A DNA stretch of 64,000 nt, from assembly GCF_030272615.1 (NCBI RefSeq), contig NC_081407.1:266547574-266611573 (forward strand). Direction: 5' to 3'. The notes beneath the pieces were generated by a model that searched no databases, was not told the origin of the DNA, and was given only the letters and a program-made list of their open reading frames with translations. This stretch comes from Cryptomeria japonica. Lineage: Eukaryota; Streptophyta; Pinopsida; Cupressales; Cupressaceae. This document shows, piece after piece, positions 34,080-45,021 of this stretch (position 1 is its first letter; every line of letters begins with the position of its first letter). Made by a program: the position numbers and the translations under genes.

Positions 34080-36300
34080 TTGAAATCACCAATGGTACCC
34101 TATCTAGTGCCTCCTATAGCTAGGCTCCAATAGAACCCTTTCATTTCTCCAATCTAGTCCACCTGGCTTCTTCTGTTGATTCATCATAGGGCTTATCATT
34201 AGCCCTGCATCCTATAAGTGGCCACATGAGAATGAGCGGCTGAAAGATTAAAGGTAACCAATTGTTCTTGTTTTTTCTACCCAAATGGATATATTTGGGG
34301 GCTCTTTGTATTGTTGCATAATAATGGGGCAAAGAATGGGGCTCAACTTATTTAAGTTATTCAGGTAGGCTATTCCATCGTTGGACAAAATATCTAATTA
34401 CAATATGGCCTTCGTTCTCAACCATCCTTTCATACTCTTGGAATGCCTCCTCCCTTAGTGGTATATTTTTCTTTTATCCTCAGAATGGTACAACAATCTT
34501 TGCCAATCATAGTACAACAGTCTTGGATTTTTGGCCTCAGCTTTAAGCTGTAGTGGAAGATTAATCTCCATGTCTCAGTGTGTCCTAGACTGTTCCCCGA
34601 TGCTGATTTCATTTTGTATCCAAGACATTAATGCCCTTAAATGAATATCCCCAATGTATAACAGGGGGTTCCATTCGGTATCAAAAGGAACAGCATAATT
34701 GTGCAAATACAATTCACAAAGAAAATTTCTAATGGCTGCGAGAGAACTTTGATAAGCATGATAAAACTCTTGTGGGGTCTCCAAAGAGGGACTTAAGTCT
34801 CTAACAATGCATATTAGCTCGAAACACAAATGTTGTTCTTTTAAATACAAAACATAAATCTTTGGTGGAGCTCTACATTGCATCAATTCAGGAATCATTT
34901 CTACCACAGTATCTACTTTGGTCTGCAATTCAACAATTTGTCTATCTTTCTCCTCAATTTCCTTTTTTTATTTGTCAATTATAACCTGCATTCTAGATTT
35001 CTCTATTCCCCATTCCTTATAAAATGAAAGAGCAGCAAACAGACTGGTAATAGAAGAGGGAGGCCTGTAAGAAGTTACCTAGGATTTCAGACCCTTGTCT
35101 CTTGTTTCTTGTTAATTGCTTTACAATACTAGCTAGGTTTCTTAATCTTTCAGAACCCTGATCCTTCTGCGGCTGATTTTTTGGTGGATTGCGATGCTCT
35201 TGCTCAGGCGACTCAATGGAAGTGGTTGCCTCTATACTTTTTCCTGTCACCAGCCTCTTTTTGATCCTATGAATCCTCCTTAGTGATGGTTATTTTGTGG
35301 ATGTAGGAAAGTCAGCTACAGGAGATTCATCTTTCTCTGCTTTCCTTTTCTTGGTTGCAGGAGTGACTTGTGCAACATTTCATTGCTCGTCAATTCTTTC
35401 CGCTGCAATTTTCTTTACTTTTCCCTTCTTCTAACGGCTCTAGTTTGAATTGAACTTGATGAAGGCTCGACACTTGGTTCATTTGAGGTTTCACCTATGC
35501 CTAGTGGAATGTCTCTGATAGTAGGAGGGTCTACAGGTGTGGAAGCCCTAGATGATGACGCTCCTTCGATGACCCCTTCTTGAGCTGGAATTTCTTTTGT
35601 AACAGGGGTATCATTTTCCCTGAACCTTCTAATGTCTTCAAATTCCCCCTAGGTCATTTGCTAAACATCCCTTAAAGACCTTTCTACCAATAATTTAATT
35701 AAACCATGATTACTTATAGACCATGAGCTACCTCTCTATGTTTCTTCAGAACTAATAGAGAGAAGGTTATACAAAATCTTTGGCACATTCATTCTTCACC
35801 CATGTCGTAAATGACTTAATAACTTGAAGTGAATGGAGAAAAATTGGAATATCTTCCCTCGCATGTTAGATACTTCATCAAATGATGTGTTGCTAGATGT
35901 CATGTCTCTGGAAGAGATGTCCTATTCACCACTTGCTTATTCACAATAAGAGGTCCATCCTCTGGAGGAGTGAACTTTGCACATGTATTTTGGGCATCCT
36001 TAGTTTCCGGAAACAACTTCCCATCCCCAGGAAACCCTTTAACCTCTACTATTCTCTCCTCTGTGGCCATAACTCATAACCCCTTAACTGTAGCTTCACC
36101 ATTGTTGGATGTTTGTGTGAACTCTTGCGCAATTTCTTCATTAAAATTTGTTAGCTTCAATAAATAATCCAACCACCCATAATTCTAGAAGTAAGGTTCA
36201 CACAATTGATCTTGTATCAAAGCATAATGAGCAACGGGTTCATGGCGGATAGGCACACCTCCCATGGTCACTTGAACAAAGAAGTTCCTGACAAAATGCT
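34080..36300 (-). pseudogene. Element D extra 3' gene (between pol and 3' LTR)
   Basis: Minus strand from about 36300 reads FVRNFFVQVTMGGVPIRH and EPVAHYALIQDQLCEPYF, then YGWLDYLLKLTNFNEEIAQE, FTQTSNNGEATVKGL, ATEERIVEVKGFPGDGK and a Pro/Asp-rich stretch (to about 35930). A Ser/Pro/Arg/Lys-rich linker with basic patches follows (35600-35150). Then comes KKEIEEKDRQIVELQTKVD and a Leu/Tyr/His-rich domain (34928-34575). Stops and frameshifts are many. The NGEA..EERI..VKGFP..G block resembles the module in elements A and B. No envelope-like signal or membrane segment is seen. Function unknown. Confidence 0.6.
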
Positions 36301-36954
36301 AAAAGAAAAAAAAAAAAACAGAGAATGTTGGAGCATTGTGAACTTCCCTCTCAATTCACATTGTCGTATCCTACGGCCTTCTTCCTGTTCATTACAAATA
36401 TTTATTGTAGGTTATCCCATAGTACCATTCAATAAGAATGGTGGCAGGAGAAGCATAGTCGGAAAATATTTTCAAGTGTAAATTTTTGTGAATTGTCACA
36501 CTAGTCCTAAACTCACTTTGAAATTATTTCAAAATTTGAAAAGAAAATTCACAACACTAACTTAAGTGGCATGGACAAGGCACACAATCAGGGTTTTGTA
36601 AACTATGAATTCACATTAATAACACACCCCCCAACCTAAGGTGACACATGTGTCCACACATGTGGAAAAGAACCATTCTTGTCAGAATTAACTAGGTGAA
36701 TCACATACGATAACATCATGATGAATAAATAAATGCATGTTTAAGAATAATGGATATATGTGTATCTAAAACCATGCAAATTAATGCAACAACCGAAGGG
36801 TCGCTTAATCATGAAGTGAAGTGGGGTGAGGTGAAGTGGAGTGAAATGAGGTGAAAAAGATATGAGATGAAATGAATATGGATAATTTATTGATGGAGAA
36901 AGGTATTCCCATGAGAGGTGGAAATATTTATTATGGTTCCATGCAAAGAGTGGT
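36301..36954 (-). other. Element D spacer between pol and the extra gene
   Basis: No coding match. Includes an A-rich run (36303-36322) and a GTGAA/GTGAGGTGAA-rich simple repeat (about 36816-36880). Confidence 0.6.
36816..36880. repeat. GTGAA-type simple repeat
   Basis: Plus strand AAGTGAAGTGGGGTGAGGTG, then AAGTGGAGTGAAATGAGGTG and relatives; purine-rich on the plus strand. Confidence 0.7.
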
Positions 36955-37892
36955 TCAAATGTTTGGGATGGAAAGTCCCCTTGCATGAGCTGCAAGAATT
37001 GTGGCATGTGGCTGAATGTCAAACTGTTGTATAAATTCCTCTCTTGTGGTAGGTTTGTGATATAGGCATAATCTGTGACCGTTGACCAAAAGCTTAAATT
37101 GAATAGGATCTATAGTTGCTAACTGTACTACTCCACTCTGAAATACTTCAACAATTTCATATGGACCTAGCCAACGAGTCTGTAGCTTCCCCATTGAATC
37201 CTTATACCTAGAATCATATAGAAGTGCCCAATCCCCAAGTTTGAATTTTTTTTCTTTAACGTACCTGTCATGCCACTTAGTACGTGGATTTTGAAAAACT
37301 TCTGTGTGCTGGAGGGTCATCTTCCTTACCTCATCCAAGGCATTCAGTTGCATGATTCGAGCTCTTTGGGCCTCAAATAAATTCATATTTAGTTGCAGAG
37401 TTATCCTAACAGTTATATGTTAAAACTCAATGGGCATCATGGCTAGCTTCCCATACACCATTTCAAAAGGAGTAAAACCAGTAGTTGTTTTCCATGTAGT
37501 TCTATATGCCCAAATAGCTTTTGTCAACCTATTTGACCAATCCTTCCTATGTAGAGCTACTGTCTTTGTTAGAATAGCCTCTAGCTCCCTGTTGGTGACC
37601 TCTACTTGACCATTCACTTGAGGATGGTATGGAGTAGACTTCCTATGCCTGATATTATACTTATTGACCAAATCTGTGACTAATGTGAAGGTAAATTGAG
37701 CCCCTTGATCTGTAACAATTTCCCTAGGCACTCCATATCTTGTAAAGATTTCTTCATAGAGGAATTCAGCTACGTTGTTATCTCTAGCATGCCTCATTAC
37801 TTTTGCTTCTACCCATTTTGTGACATAATCAATGCACACTAGGATGTAGGATCTTTCATTGGAAGGAGGGTCAATAGGTCCTACAATGTCTA
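36955..37892 (-). pseudogene. Element D integrase: catalytic core and C-terminal domain
   Basis: Minus strand after element E: DIVGPIDPPSNERSYILV, CIDYVTKWVEAKVMRHAR, IVTDQGAQFT (second Asp) and HPQVNGQVEVTNRELE (catalytic Glu), 37892-37420. The C-terminal region (37386-36955) reads KEKKFKLGDWALLYDSRYKD, GKLQTRWLGPYEIVEVF and LLVNGHRLCLYH, the DNA-binding end of gypsy integrases. Element E splits the gene exactly at the first catalytic Asp (DIVGP). One frameshift or stop near 37400 separates core and C-terminus. Would insert element DNA into the genome. Confidence 0.87.
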
Positions 37893-40800
37893 TGTTGCCA
37901 TTGTGTTGTCATTGATGTCAAACCAGTATAGAAGGATACAACCGGTATGATAGCTTGTTGGTACTAGTATAGAACGATAAATAGTATAGGAGAAGAGTTG
38001 ATGTGTGGTAATTGGTGACCATCATCATGCAGAAGAGTGTAAATCGGTATGTACCGGTATGCTAGAGGTGCAGTAAAGTGACCAGTGAGAAAAAGGTTGT
38101 TGTCATAGTGATACATACAACTGAAATGAAGAGACTGCATGATGGGTTGTTGATTGTGATGAAGAGGCAGAATGTTACTTGAATCACATCAATATTAGAG
38201 GTGAAGTATGAGCAGGCCACTAGATTACTAGTATAAGGTCAACTAGTAGGACTCCCACCAGATGAAGATGCTATCACAGGCTAGGTGATAGGTTGACAGA
38301 GGGTTCTACCTCTATTAGCAAGGGTGACATATGTCAACCAGAAGTTGTATCCTCTCCTTTATCAAGTCACACTTGTACCGGTAGAATGATTCCCTGAGAC
38401 AGGAAGGTGAGTGAATGTAGAGACCGGATGAGCAAGTGAAAGATGATGAAGTCCCAGAGTATAAGATCATAGATACATACCGAATCAGCATGTGAGGACA
38501 ATGTGTGCTACCAAGACAGAGAAGGAGAGTTGAATTGATGAGTTTTCCATCTTGGCAAACTGACAGAGAAGAGACCCAGTCAGGAAATGATGAGGTCTGC
38601 AATTGCAATCACGAAGTTACCATTATGTAGATGATGTGTTGTGTTGCCACAGGTGCAAGCTGTTGGAGGATGATGGCATGGAGTCTTCTAGGTGATCACT
38701 AGTATGCAGCAAAGTAAACAGAATGAGAAGAAGTAAAAGTCCTTCATTGATAAAGGTGCACGTTGTTAGTCCCAACCGCTACTGAGAGGGGAGGGGTGAA
38801 TCAGTACATTACCAGTTTTTACTAATTGATACTTTAGCTTTAAATATGAACTAATTAACCACTCGCCAATGTACACATTTACTACAAAAGATTAAGCATA
38901 CATGAAAAGATACACAAAGACACACAGATTTATCTCGTGAAAACCCAATAGGGAGAAAACCATGGTGTGAGTAGGAACTCACAAAATTTGTACTCTTCTG
39001 GAGTACGCCCGGTGAAGAGCCATCCCTGTTAGGAGATTACAAAGACATTGGCTAGGTGCCACCGGGTTAAGGGATTTTAATCAAGGTCGATTAGTGCCTT
39101 TACCATGTTAAAGGTAGCCTGGTTAAAGGACTTAGAACATCAGTTAAGATGTTACCCGGTTAAGGGATTTATACAATGGGACCTATTAAAGTCCACCCAG
39201 TTAAGGGATTTGTATTGCAGTTATCTCAAAACAACAGATAAATGATTAGATACATGAAGCTACACATTAGCCTGATCAGATCACAATTAGGCATCAATCT
39301 TGGTCTACATTAGTTGTGCATGTCCTTCACAACTCTTCCTTCTGTCGATTTGCTGATACTTGAATCCTGCACTACCGGTCCTCTGTCACCTGAGTCACTG
39401 CTCTGTGAAACCCCACTCTACCAGTCTTCTGTCACTCAGCTCTGCACACTCTAAAACTGCCCCTTTGTCCTTTTTCACATTAACTTCATTCACCTTGACA
39501 ACAACCCTCTCAAGAATGAGATATGTGAATTTATAGACCCTTAAGTCTTTCACCAACTTTTCCCTCCAGAACATACATTTCAAAATTCTGTTGTCAAGCC
39601 TTAAAATGCACTTATGGAATCATGCAGGAATCTCTGTCAATATTGTCAAACATGCCAATATGTCCATTGGTTGACTAAGAGAAGACTTCTGATTTAACTG
39701 GTTGTAACTAAATGTTATCATTTTGTTGGTTACCGACTTTTCTAGTGAACTGATCACAACCTTGTCCAACCGAATTCTTCCTGTGTACCGGTTTAGTCTT
39801 TTCTTAGCCGATGGATGTCTTCCTTATCAATCTACTCACCGCTACCTAATCACCTTAATGCTTGTTGATCTACTACTTGTCAGTCTACTGCTTGCCGCTA
39901 TACTTACTATCTTTCGGTTTACTCACTGCTCGGTTTGCTTACTCCCTAATGATTGGCAAGACTAAGGAGATGATGTTGCCAACAATGACAATCATATCAT
40001 TTACCGATCATACAAAATTGCATCAAAATGCCAACACACATGATGAGTCACTCTTGATGACTATTGAGGTCTAGCATGTTTGATGATCAGGCAAACATGA
40101 TATACCAGCAGGATCCAAAAGACATTGGCAGGAAGGATAACCGACAAGGTGATTTGTGCTGGTAGGGTCAGTGAACCGGTATGTGTGTACCAATTATGTG
40201 TGGTCAGTGACTAAGTCTGAACTGACATAAACAGTGTGCTAAGGTGGATGTCGACAATGAATCCACATGGAGCTAAGGTGGTGAACATGCAGAGGTTGGT
40301 GATGTCTAGTGCCAGAGAGGTAGTTGTGGTTGGTCGACATTAAATGTTGACTGCGACAATCACGGGGGAGTTGCAGATTTTGTGGCTTGATGAAGGATGA
40401 ATGAAAGAGGAAGGTCAGACTTTTATTGGTGTCATGTTCAAGGCATGGAATCAGTTTGCAAGATGACCTCGAGAAGGAAATAGTTGGATCATAAATGTGT
40501 CAACTGTTTTCGTGGCTGAAGAATAGGGTTAGATTTGCTACTTTTAGCAAATATGAATTAGATGATGGAAAACGCATATATATGCATTCCTCCAATGCAG
40601 GTGATTGATCCAAGGTATATTAGATTGGATCTGATGAATATTTGATCGGTCAAAGAAGAAATCCTAACTGTCTGAATTTGAATTAGCTTTTGGTGGGAAA
40701 ATCTGGCTATATGTATGTGAGCCAAAGATATTGTTTTGGGTGCTGAAGGAGAGAGTATTGCCGTTGGATGAGAAAAAGTAGCTGCTTGCAATATAAATCA

Positions 40801-41496
40801 GTCAAGTTCTCATCAAGGAGATGTAGAAGAGACTAAGTGTGAGGGAGAACCAGGTTGAAGTGTTCAATTGACAAAAGTGCAGAACCGGCAGTGACCATAC
40901 CGACAAAGAAGAAGTGAAGGAAGTTGCAAAGAAGGCAAGCACAGAACCGGCAGAGTGTAGTACCGGTGAAGAGCAGCATAGTAGTAGAGAGAAGAGGTAG
41001 CCAAAAGAGAGAACCGACAGAGAGAGAACCGACAGTGAACTAGACAAGAGATCCAAAAGAGAGATTTGAAGAAGTGTTACAAAATCCATTTGTAACAATG
41101 CTATTAACTTGTAAATGAATATGTTTTGTATTCACTGAGTTGGAGCTCGGTGCAGGGGTTGTAGCTCCTTGGGTTGGTGCCCTAAATCAAGGATTGGTGC
41201 TCCTTGGGTTGGTGCCCTAAACATTGTAATCATAGATTCATTGTGAGGTTGGATTGGAGCAGTAGTCTCTAGCAGCATTTCTCACTGAGGTTTTTTCCAT
41301 CTTGAGTTTTCCTTGTATATGTTGGTGTTACGTGTTGTCCTTTTGTGTGTGTTTGCATTTGTGGTGGTCTCTCCTCTAACTTGTAAGTCTGCATTAAGTT
41401 AGATCTGATAACTGGTATACTCACATAGGACAGTTAAAGGGAAAAGTTTGAGAACCACTTATATATCCCCCTCTTAGTGGTGCATTGTGTCTAACA
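37893..41496 (+). repeat. Element E 5' LTR, containing solo LTR F
   Basis: TGTTGCCATTGTGTTG ... GTGTCTAACA. Insertion F lies at 38764-40036. Near the 3' end are two copies of a CTCCTTGGGTTGGTGCCC repeat (41165-41222) and the GGTTTTTTCC/GAGTTTTCC pair (41281-41316). Confidence 0.9.
38764..40036 (-). mobile_element. F: solo LTR of a copia-type element
   Basis: 1273 bp flanked by CACGT and CACAT (4 of 5 match; LTR E 3' copy shows the single uninterrupted CACGT site at about 45886). Minus strand starts TGTTGGCATTTTGATG and ends GACTAACA; no internal region. It resembles the LTR of element A in its ends and in a GAAACCC...GGGAAAAACC-type block (38937-38968). Degenerate repeats of CCCGGTTAAGGG lie at 39061-39215. 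Presumably left by LTR-LTR recombination. Confidence 0.85.
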
Positions 41497-41498
41497 AT

Positions 41499-41510
41499 TG
41501 GTATCAGAGC
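41499..41510 (+). promoter_or_regulatory. Element E primer binding site
   Basis: Perfect TGGTATCAGAGC two bases after the LTR. Confidence 0.92.
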
Positions 41511-41569
41511 GTAGGTTCATAGTCAGATGAGCTTTCTCCAACTTGGGTAGATTATGTCTTAAGGACACA

Positions 41570-43534
41570 ATGGTTTTTTTTGTATCAATCCTTGCTCCAA
41601 TTTTTGATGGTTCAAACTATTCCATTTGGAGTTGTAGAATGGAAGTCTACTTGTCCTCTCTAGGGTTTGATGTATGGATGTTAGTAGTTAATGGTCTCCC
41701 TAGGAATGTCTGACCTCCCATTGGATCTAAACAAGAAAGAAGATGCATGTGCAATAAAGAATTCATGAAGGCTATATTCAATGGGCTCACCGGTGATGTC
41801 TCCCCATAGGTGGATAAGTGCATATCAGAAAAAATTCTATAGGATAGATTGAAAAAGCTCTATGGAAATGAGTCTACCACTATTGGATCAGGTTTGTGAG
41901 AGTGAGAAGAAAAATGCAGCTAAGACATGTGTAAATGACAAATGCAGATTAGATTGTTGTAGCAAAAATGGTGATGAGGAGACTCATCTATTCATGGCCC
42001 ATGAGATAGATATTGAGGATCACACATCAAAAGGGGTTAATGCAGATAGATCCCACCGGTATGATGTGTTTGGCAATGATAATGAAGAAGATGAAGAAGA
42101 AGGAGACAAGGTAGATAGATCTAGCTGGCAAGATCTATTTGGAAGTGATGATGAAGAAGAAGATGATCTTGAAGCTGATCTTGAAGGTGAACTAGTAAGT
42201 GCACTAGAAGAGCAGCAAAATGTTAGAAATGAATTTAAAAACTACAAAAGATCAGTTCATGAGGATTATAGCCAGTTGAGAACCTACCTTGAAGAATCAA
42301 ACCAAAAGGTAGTTTATTGACCACTCAACTAGAAGAGGCAAAGAGATTAACTGATGATTTGAAATCAGTCTTGGACTCCAAGGAAAGTGAAATGGAGATT
42401 CAGAGGAAAGAATACAAGATGTTCAAGAATGTTTCTATTGTGGAACAGAACTGGTTGGCCAATAGTCTTCAAGAATCAAAGTTATCCCTTGCTAATCTAA
42501 AAGCACAAGTGGTTGATGCTAAGAATGTGAATGTGGAATCCAGATCAGATCTGGATACCAACATGTGTAGGTGCAAAGTGTTAGAGCAAGAGGTGGAGAC
42601 TAAAGAAAAGAAGTGCCATATTCTTAAGGATGAAATTGCAAAGCTCACATTAGAGCTTGATAAGTGCCAAGATGAGCTTAAACTAAGAAAGAAATATGAT
42701 GGTGGCACTGAATCCTTGGATAGAATGTTAAGCCAATAGAAACACTCTAAGGATGTCAGTGGATTAGGATGTGGTACCGGTGAATGCTCCACAAGCAAGA
42801 AGATCCCTCAAAAGGATATTGAGTTTGTCTCCTCATATGGAAATGGCAAGGGACAAACCTTTACAGTCAGATATGCTCTGAGAAAAAAAGTTGATCTGAC
42901 TATAACTGGTGAGGACATAAGGCTGATGTTGAAGAATGGTGTTGCATGGAGAAACAATGCAGACCTAAAAGGAAAAGGGAAACTAGGAGAAGATAGCTTC
43001 ACCGAAAGAAAGAACATGAGAATGTAGCCTGAAAGACCTCCCGCCAGTAGAAGACAAAGAAATGTTGAAGCCCATCAATCAAATCAAGTATGGAAGAAGA
43101 AGGGAGCTGATGGTAGAACTGCTTAGAAAGGATAACCTAGATTTCACCCTCGGAGAAGCAGAAATGGATTCGCCAAACTGGTAAGATCACCTCATGTTTG
43201 GTAGAATAGGTTTGTAAGTAATAAGCCTCCTTTCTCTGATTATTGTTTTGCATGTAAAGGATATGGCCATAGGGCAAAAGAATGTAAAATGAGGTCTAGG
43301 AATAGACAGAGTGTTCTTCCTAAGAATAGTAAATCAAGTGGCTATAGATTTCAAGCATATGAGCCGAATGTTTCACAAAGTAGAAACATGTATGTTCCCT
43401 CCCCTGGCTTTGCTAACAAGCATCCATGTGCTGCTCCTAAAAATGTAAATATAGTATGTTATGATTGCAATGGATTTGGCCATAGAAGTTATAAATGCAG
43501 GAAAAAGAATATACATTCCTATGGCAACTGATGG
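41570..43534 (+). pseudogene. Element E gag-like protein: copia gag N-terminus, coiled coil, two CCHC knuckles
   Basis: ATG 41570 gives MVFFVSILAPIFDGSNYSIW and MEVYLSSLGFDVWML, the copia Gag N-terminus. The frame shifts near 41880. An acidic region (GNDNEEDEEEGDKVD, GSDDEEEDDLEADLEGE, 42070-42190) and a long coiled coil (42230-42739, EEAKRLTDDLKSVLDSK) follow. Then CFACKGYGHRAKEC (about 43248) and CYDCNGFGHRSYKC (about 43458), both with all four ligands. Three stops lie in the first 300 bp, others around 42320, 42740 and 43030. The order suggests a capsid protein enlarged by a coil, as in A and B. Confidence 0.8.
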
Positions 43535-45009
43535 AACAACCATGCTTAGTATGAGGGAAATCACAGGGGATATGAGCAACATAGACCTGCTTGGAACAAG
43601 AGGAGAAATGTTCCTACACAATCAAGGAATCCAAGGAAACTGATAATTATCCACAATGGCATGATTAGAAAAGGAAGAGAAAACCAGTATGTTGGATGGT
43701 TCCCCAATCATGAGATTAGCATTGATGTTGTGTGCTACTATAGCACTACTTCCAATTATGCTGCAGAATCTGGTAGAGTCAGAACAAGAAAGTAAGACCT
43801 ACTCCCTAGACTGAAAAGGGGAAGAAAAGTGAGATCAAGCAGGCATGGAGGAAGAATCAAGAGAATAGAACCATGGACTGGCACTGTGAATTCAATGCAT
43901 AAGTGATATCTCCTAAGGCTTAAAGGAGATGCACGACTTAGGGGGATTTACATATTGACTAGATCATTCACCCCTTGGTTGAAAGGGACAAAGAAGATGA
44001 ACAAGTTGTTGTCAGTAAGAGGAAGAAAATGAGATGGAAGTGTGTGTAGTTATCGCCTAGACTACACATGGAAGATGGTTTACTACTACAAGTGAAATGA
44101 ATGGTAGCAGAGGTAATTGAGACCCAGAGATAGAGGTTAAGAGGAAAGTATCCCGGTAGAGATAAGAGACCGGTATGTGCAGCACATTACTGGTACAGAT
44201 GTTGATCAATGTTGCAATTTATGTAAGTTAATGAGTTGAGGGATCATTGCAATAAATCCAGTAGCCTGGATGGATGAGGTTATGTCTCAGGTGATATTGG
44301 AAAGGACCTGAATGACATATGTTGGTCCGGTATCTAACCTTATGTGCATACTTCTTTATGGGCCAACCGGTTGGATATGTGACCTGCAATTGGCATTGTG
44401 GTCATGATGGTGGATGTCACGGGTATAGATGTGAGTCCCAGTTTAGGACCTGACTAAATAGATGAAGATCAGAGGTCTATGTTTCAAGGGGAGTTCAGGG
44501 CCATATTTTCTAATTAATATAAGACATGTTGAACTCAGTAGCAGATCCGGCAGATGTTTGACAACATAGGTGTGTTTGTGACTTTTGTATATCTGTATTC
44601 AATTTGTCTATCTATCAAAGTCACCATCTGTTGTCCTGGTGAAGAAAAGAATAGGAAGAAGATGTTCCTGTCACTAGGTGAAAGGAAGAAGAATTTGGTT
44701 AACTGGTAGATCTACCTGCATAGAAGAGATATGTGATTTTAATAATACAATCACATTTAATTCCTACCAACATTATCATCAACAATTGGTGGTGTCTAAG
44801 AAAATAAAGGTCAAAGAGGGAGAGATAAGGCTAAAAGAAGTATGATTTGTGTCAAACCAAGGTTCCCTATATGTTGCTCAAGAGGGAGATGTAGCATAAT
44901 CTGACAAGGAGGAGAGAAAGAGCCTATAGTGTGACCCTTTGCCATTGTTGTCAAAGGGGGAGAAAGATACTGTAGTACATAGGATACTACATGTGTTGAA
45001 ATCAATGCC
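43535..45009 (+). other. Element E noncoding spacer where pol would be
   Basis: About 1.5 kb without a protease, integrase or polymerase match in any frame. Repeated purine blocks (GAGGAAG, GAAAGG) occur. It ends at the polypurine tract. Confidence 0.7.
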
Positions 45010-45021
45010 AAAGGGGGAGAT
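45010..45021 (+). promoter_or_regulatory. Element E polypurine tract
   Basis: AAAGGGGGAGAT preceded by ATCAATGCC and followed by the LTR start TGTTGG. Confidence 0.9.

Noticed and set aside
34080-36300. Extra gene of D as an envelope protein
   Set aside because: No signal peptide, hydrophobic membrane span or furin-like site could be seen; called only an extra gene of unknown function.
40802-41098. Leu/Ser-rich minus-strand frame, repeated at 46623-46919
   Set aside because: Same position in both LTRs of element E; an antisense by-product of the LTR.
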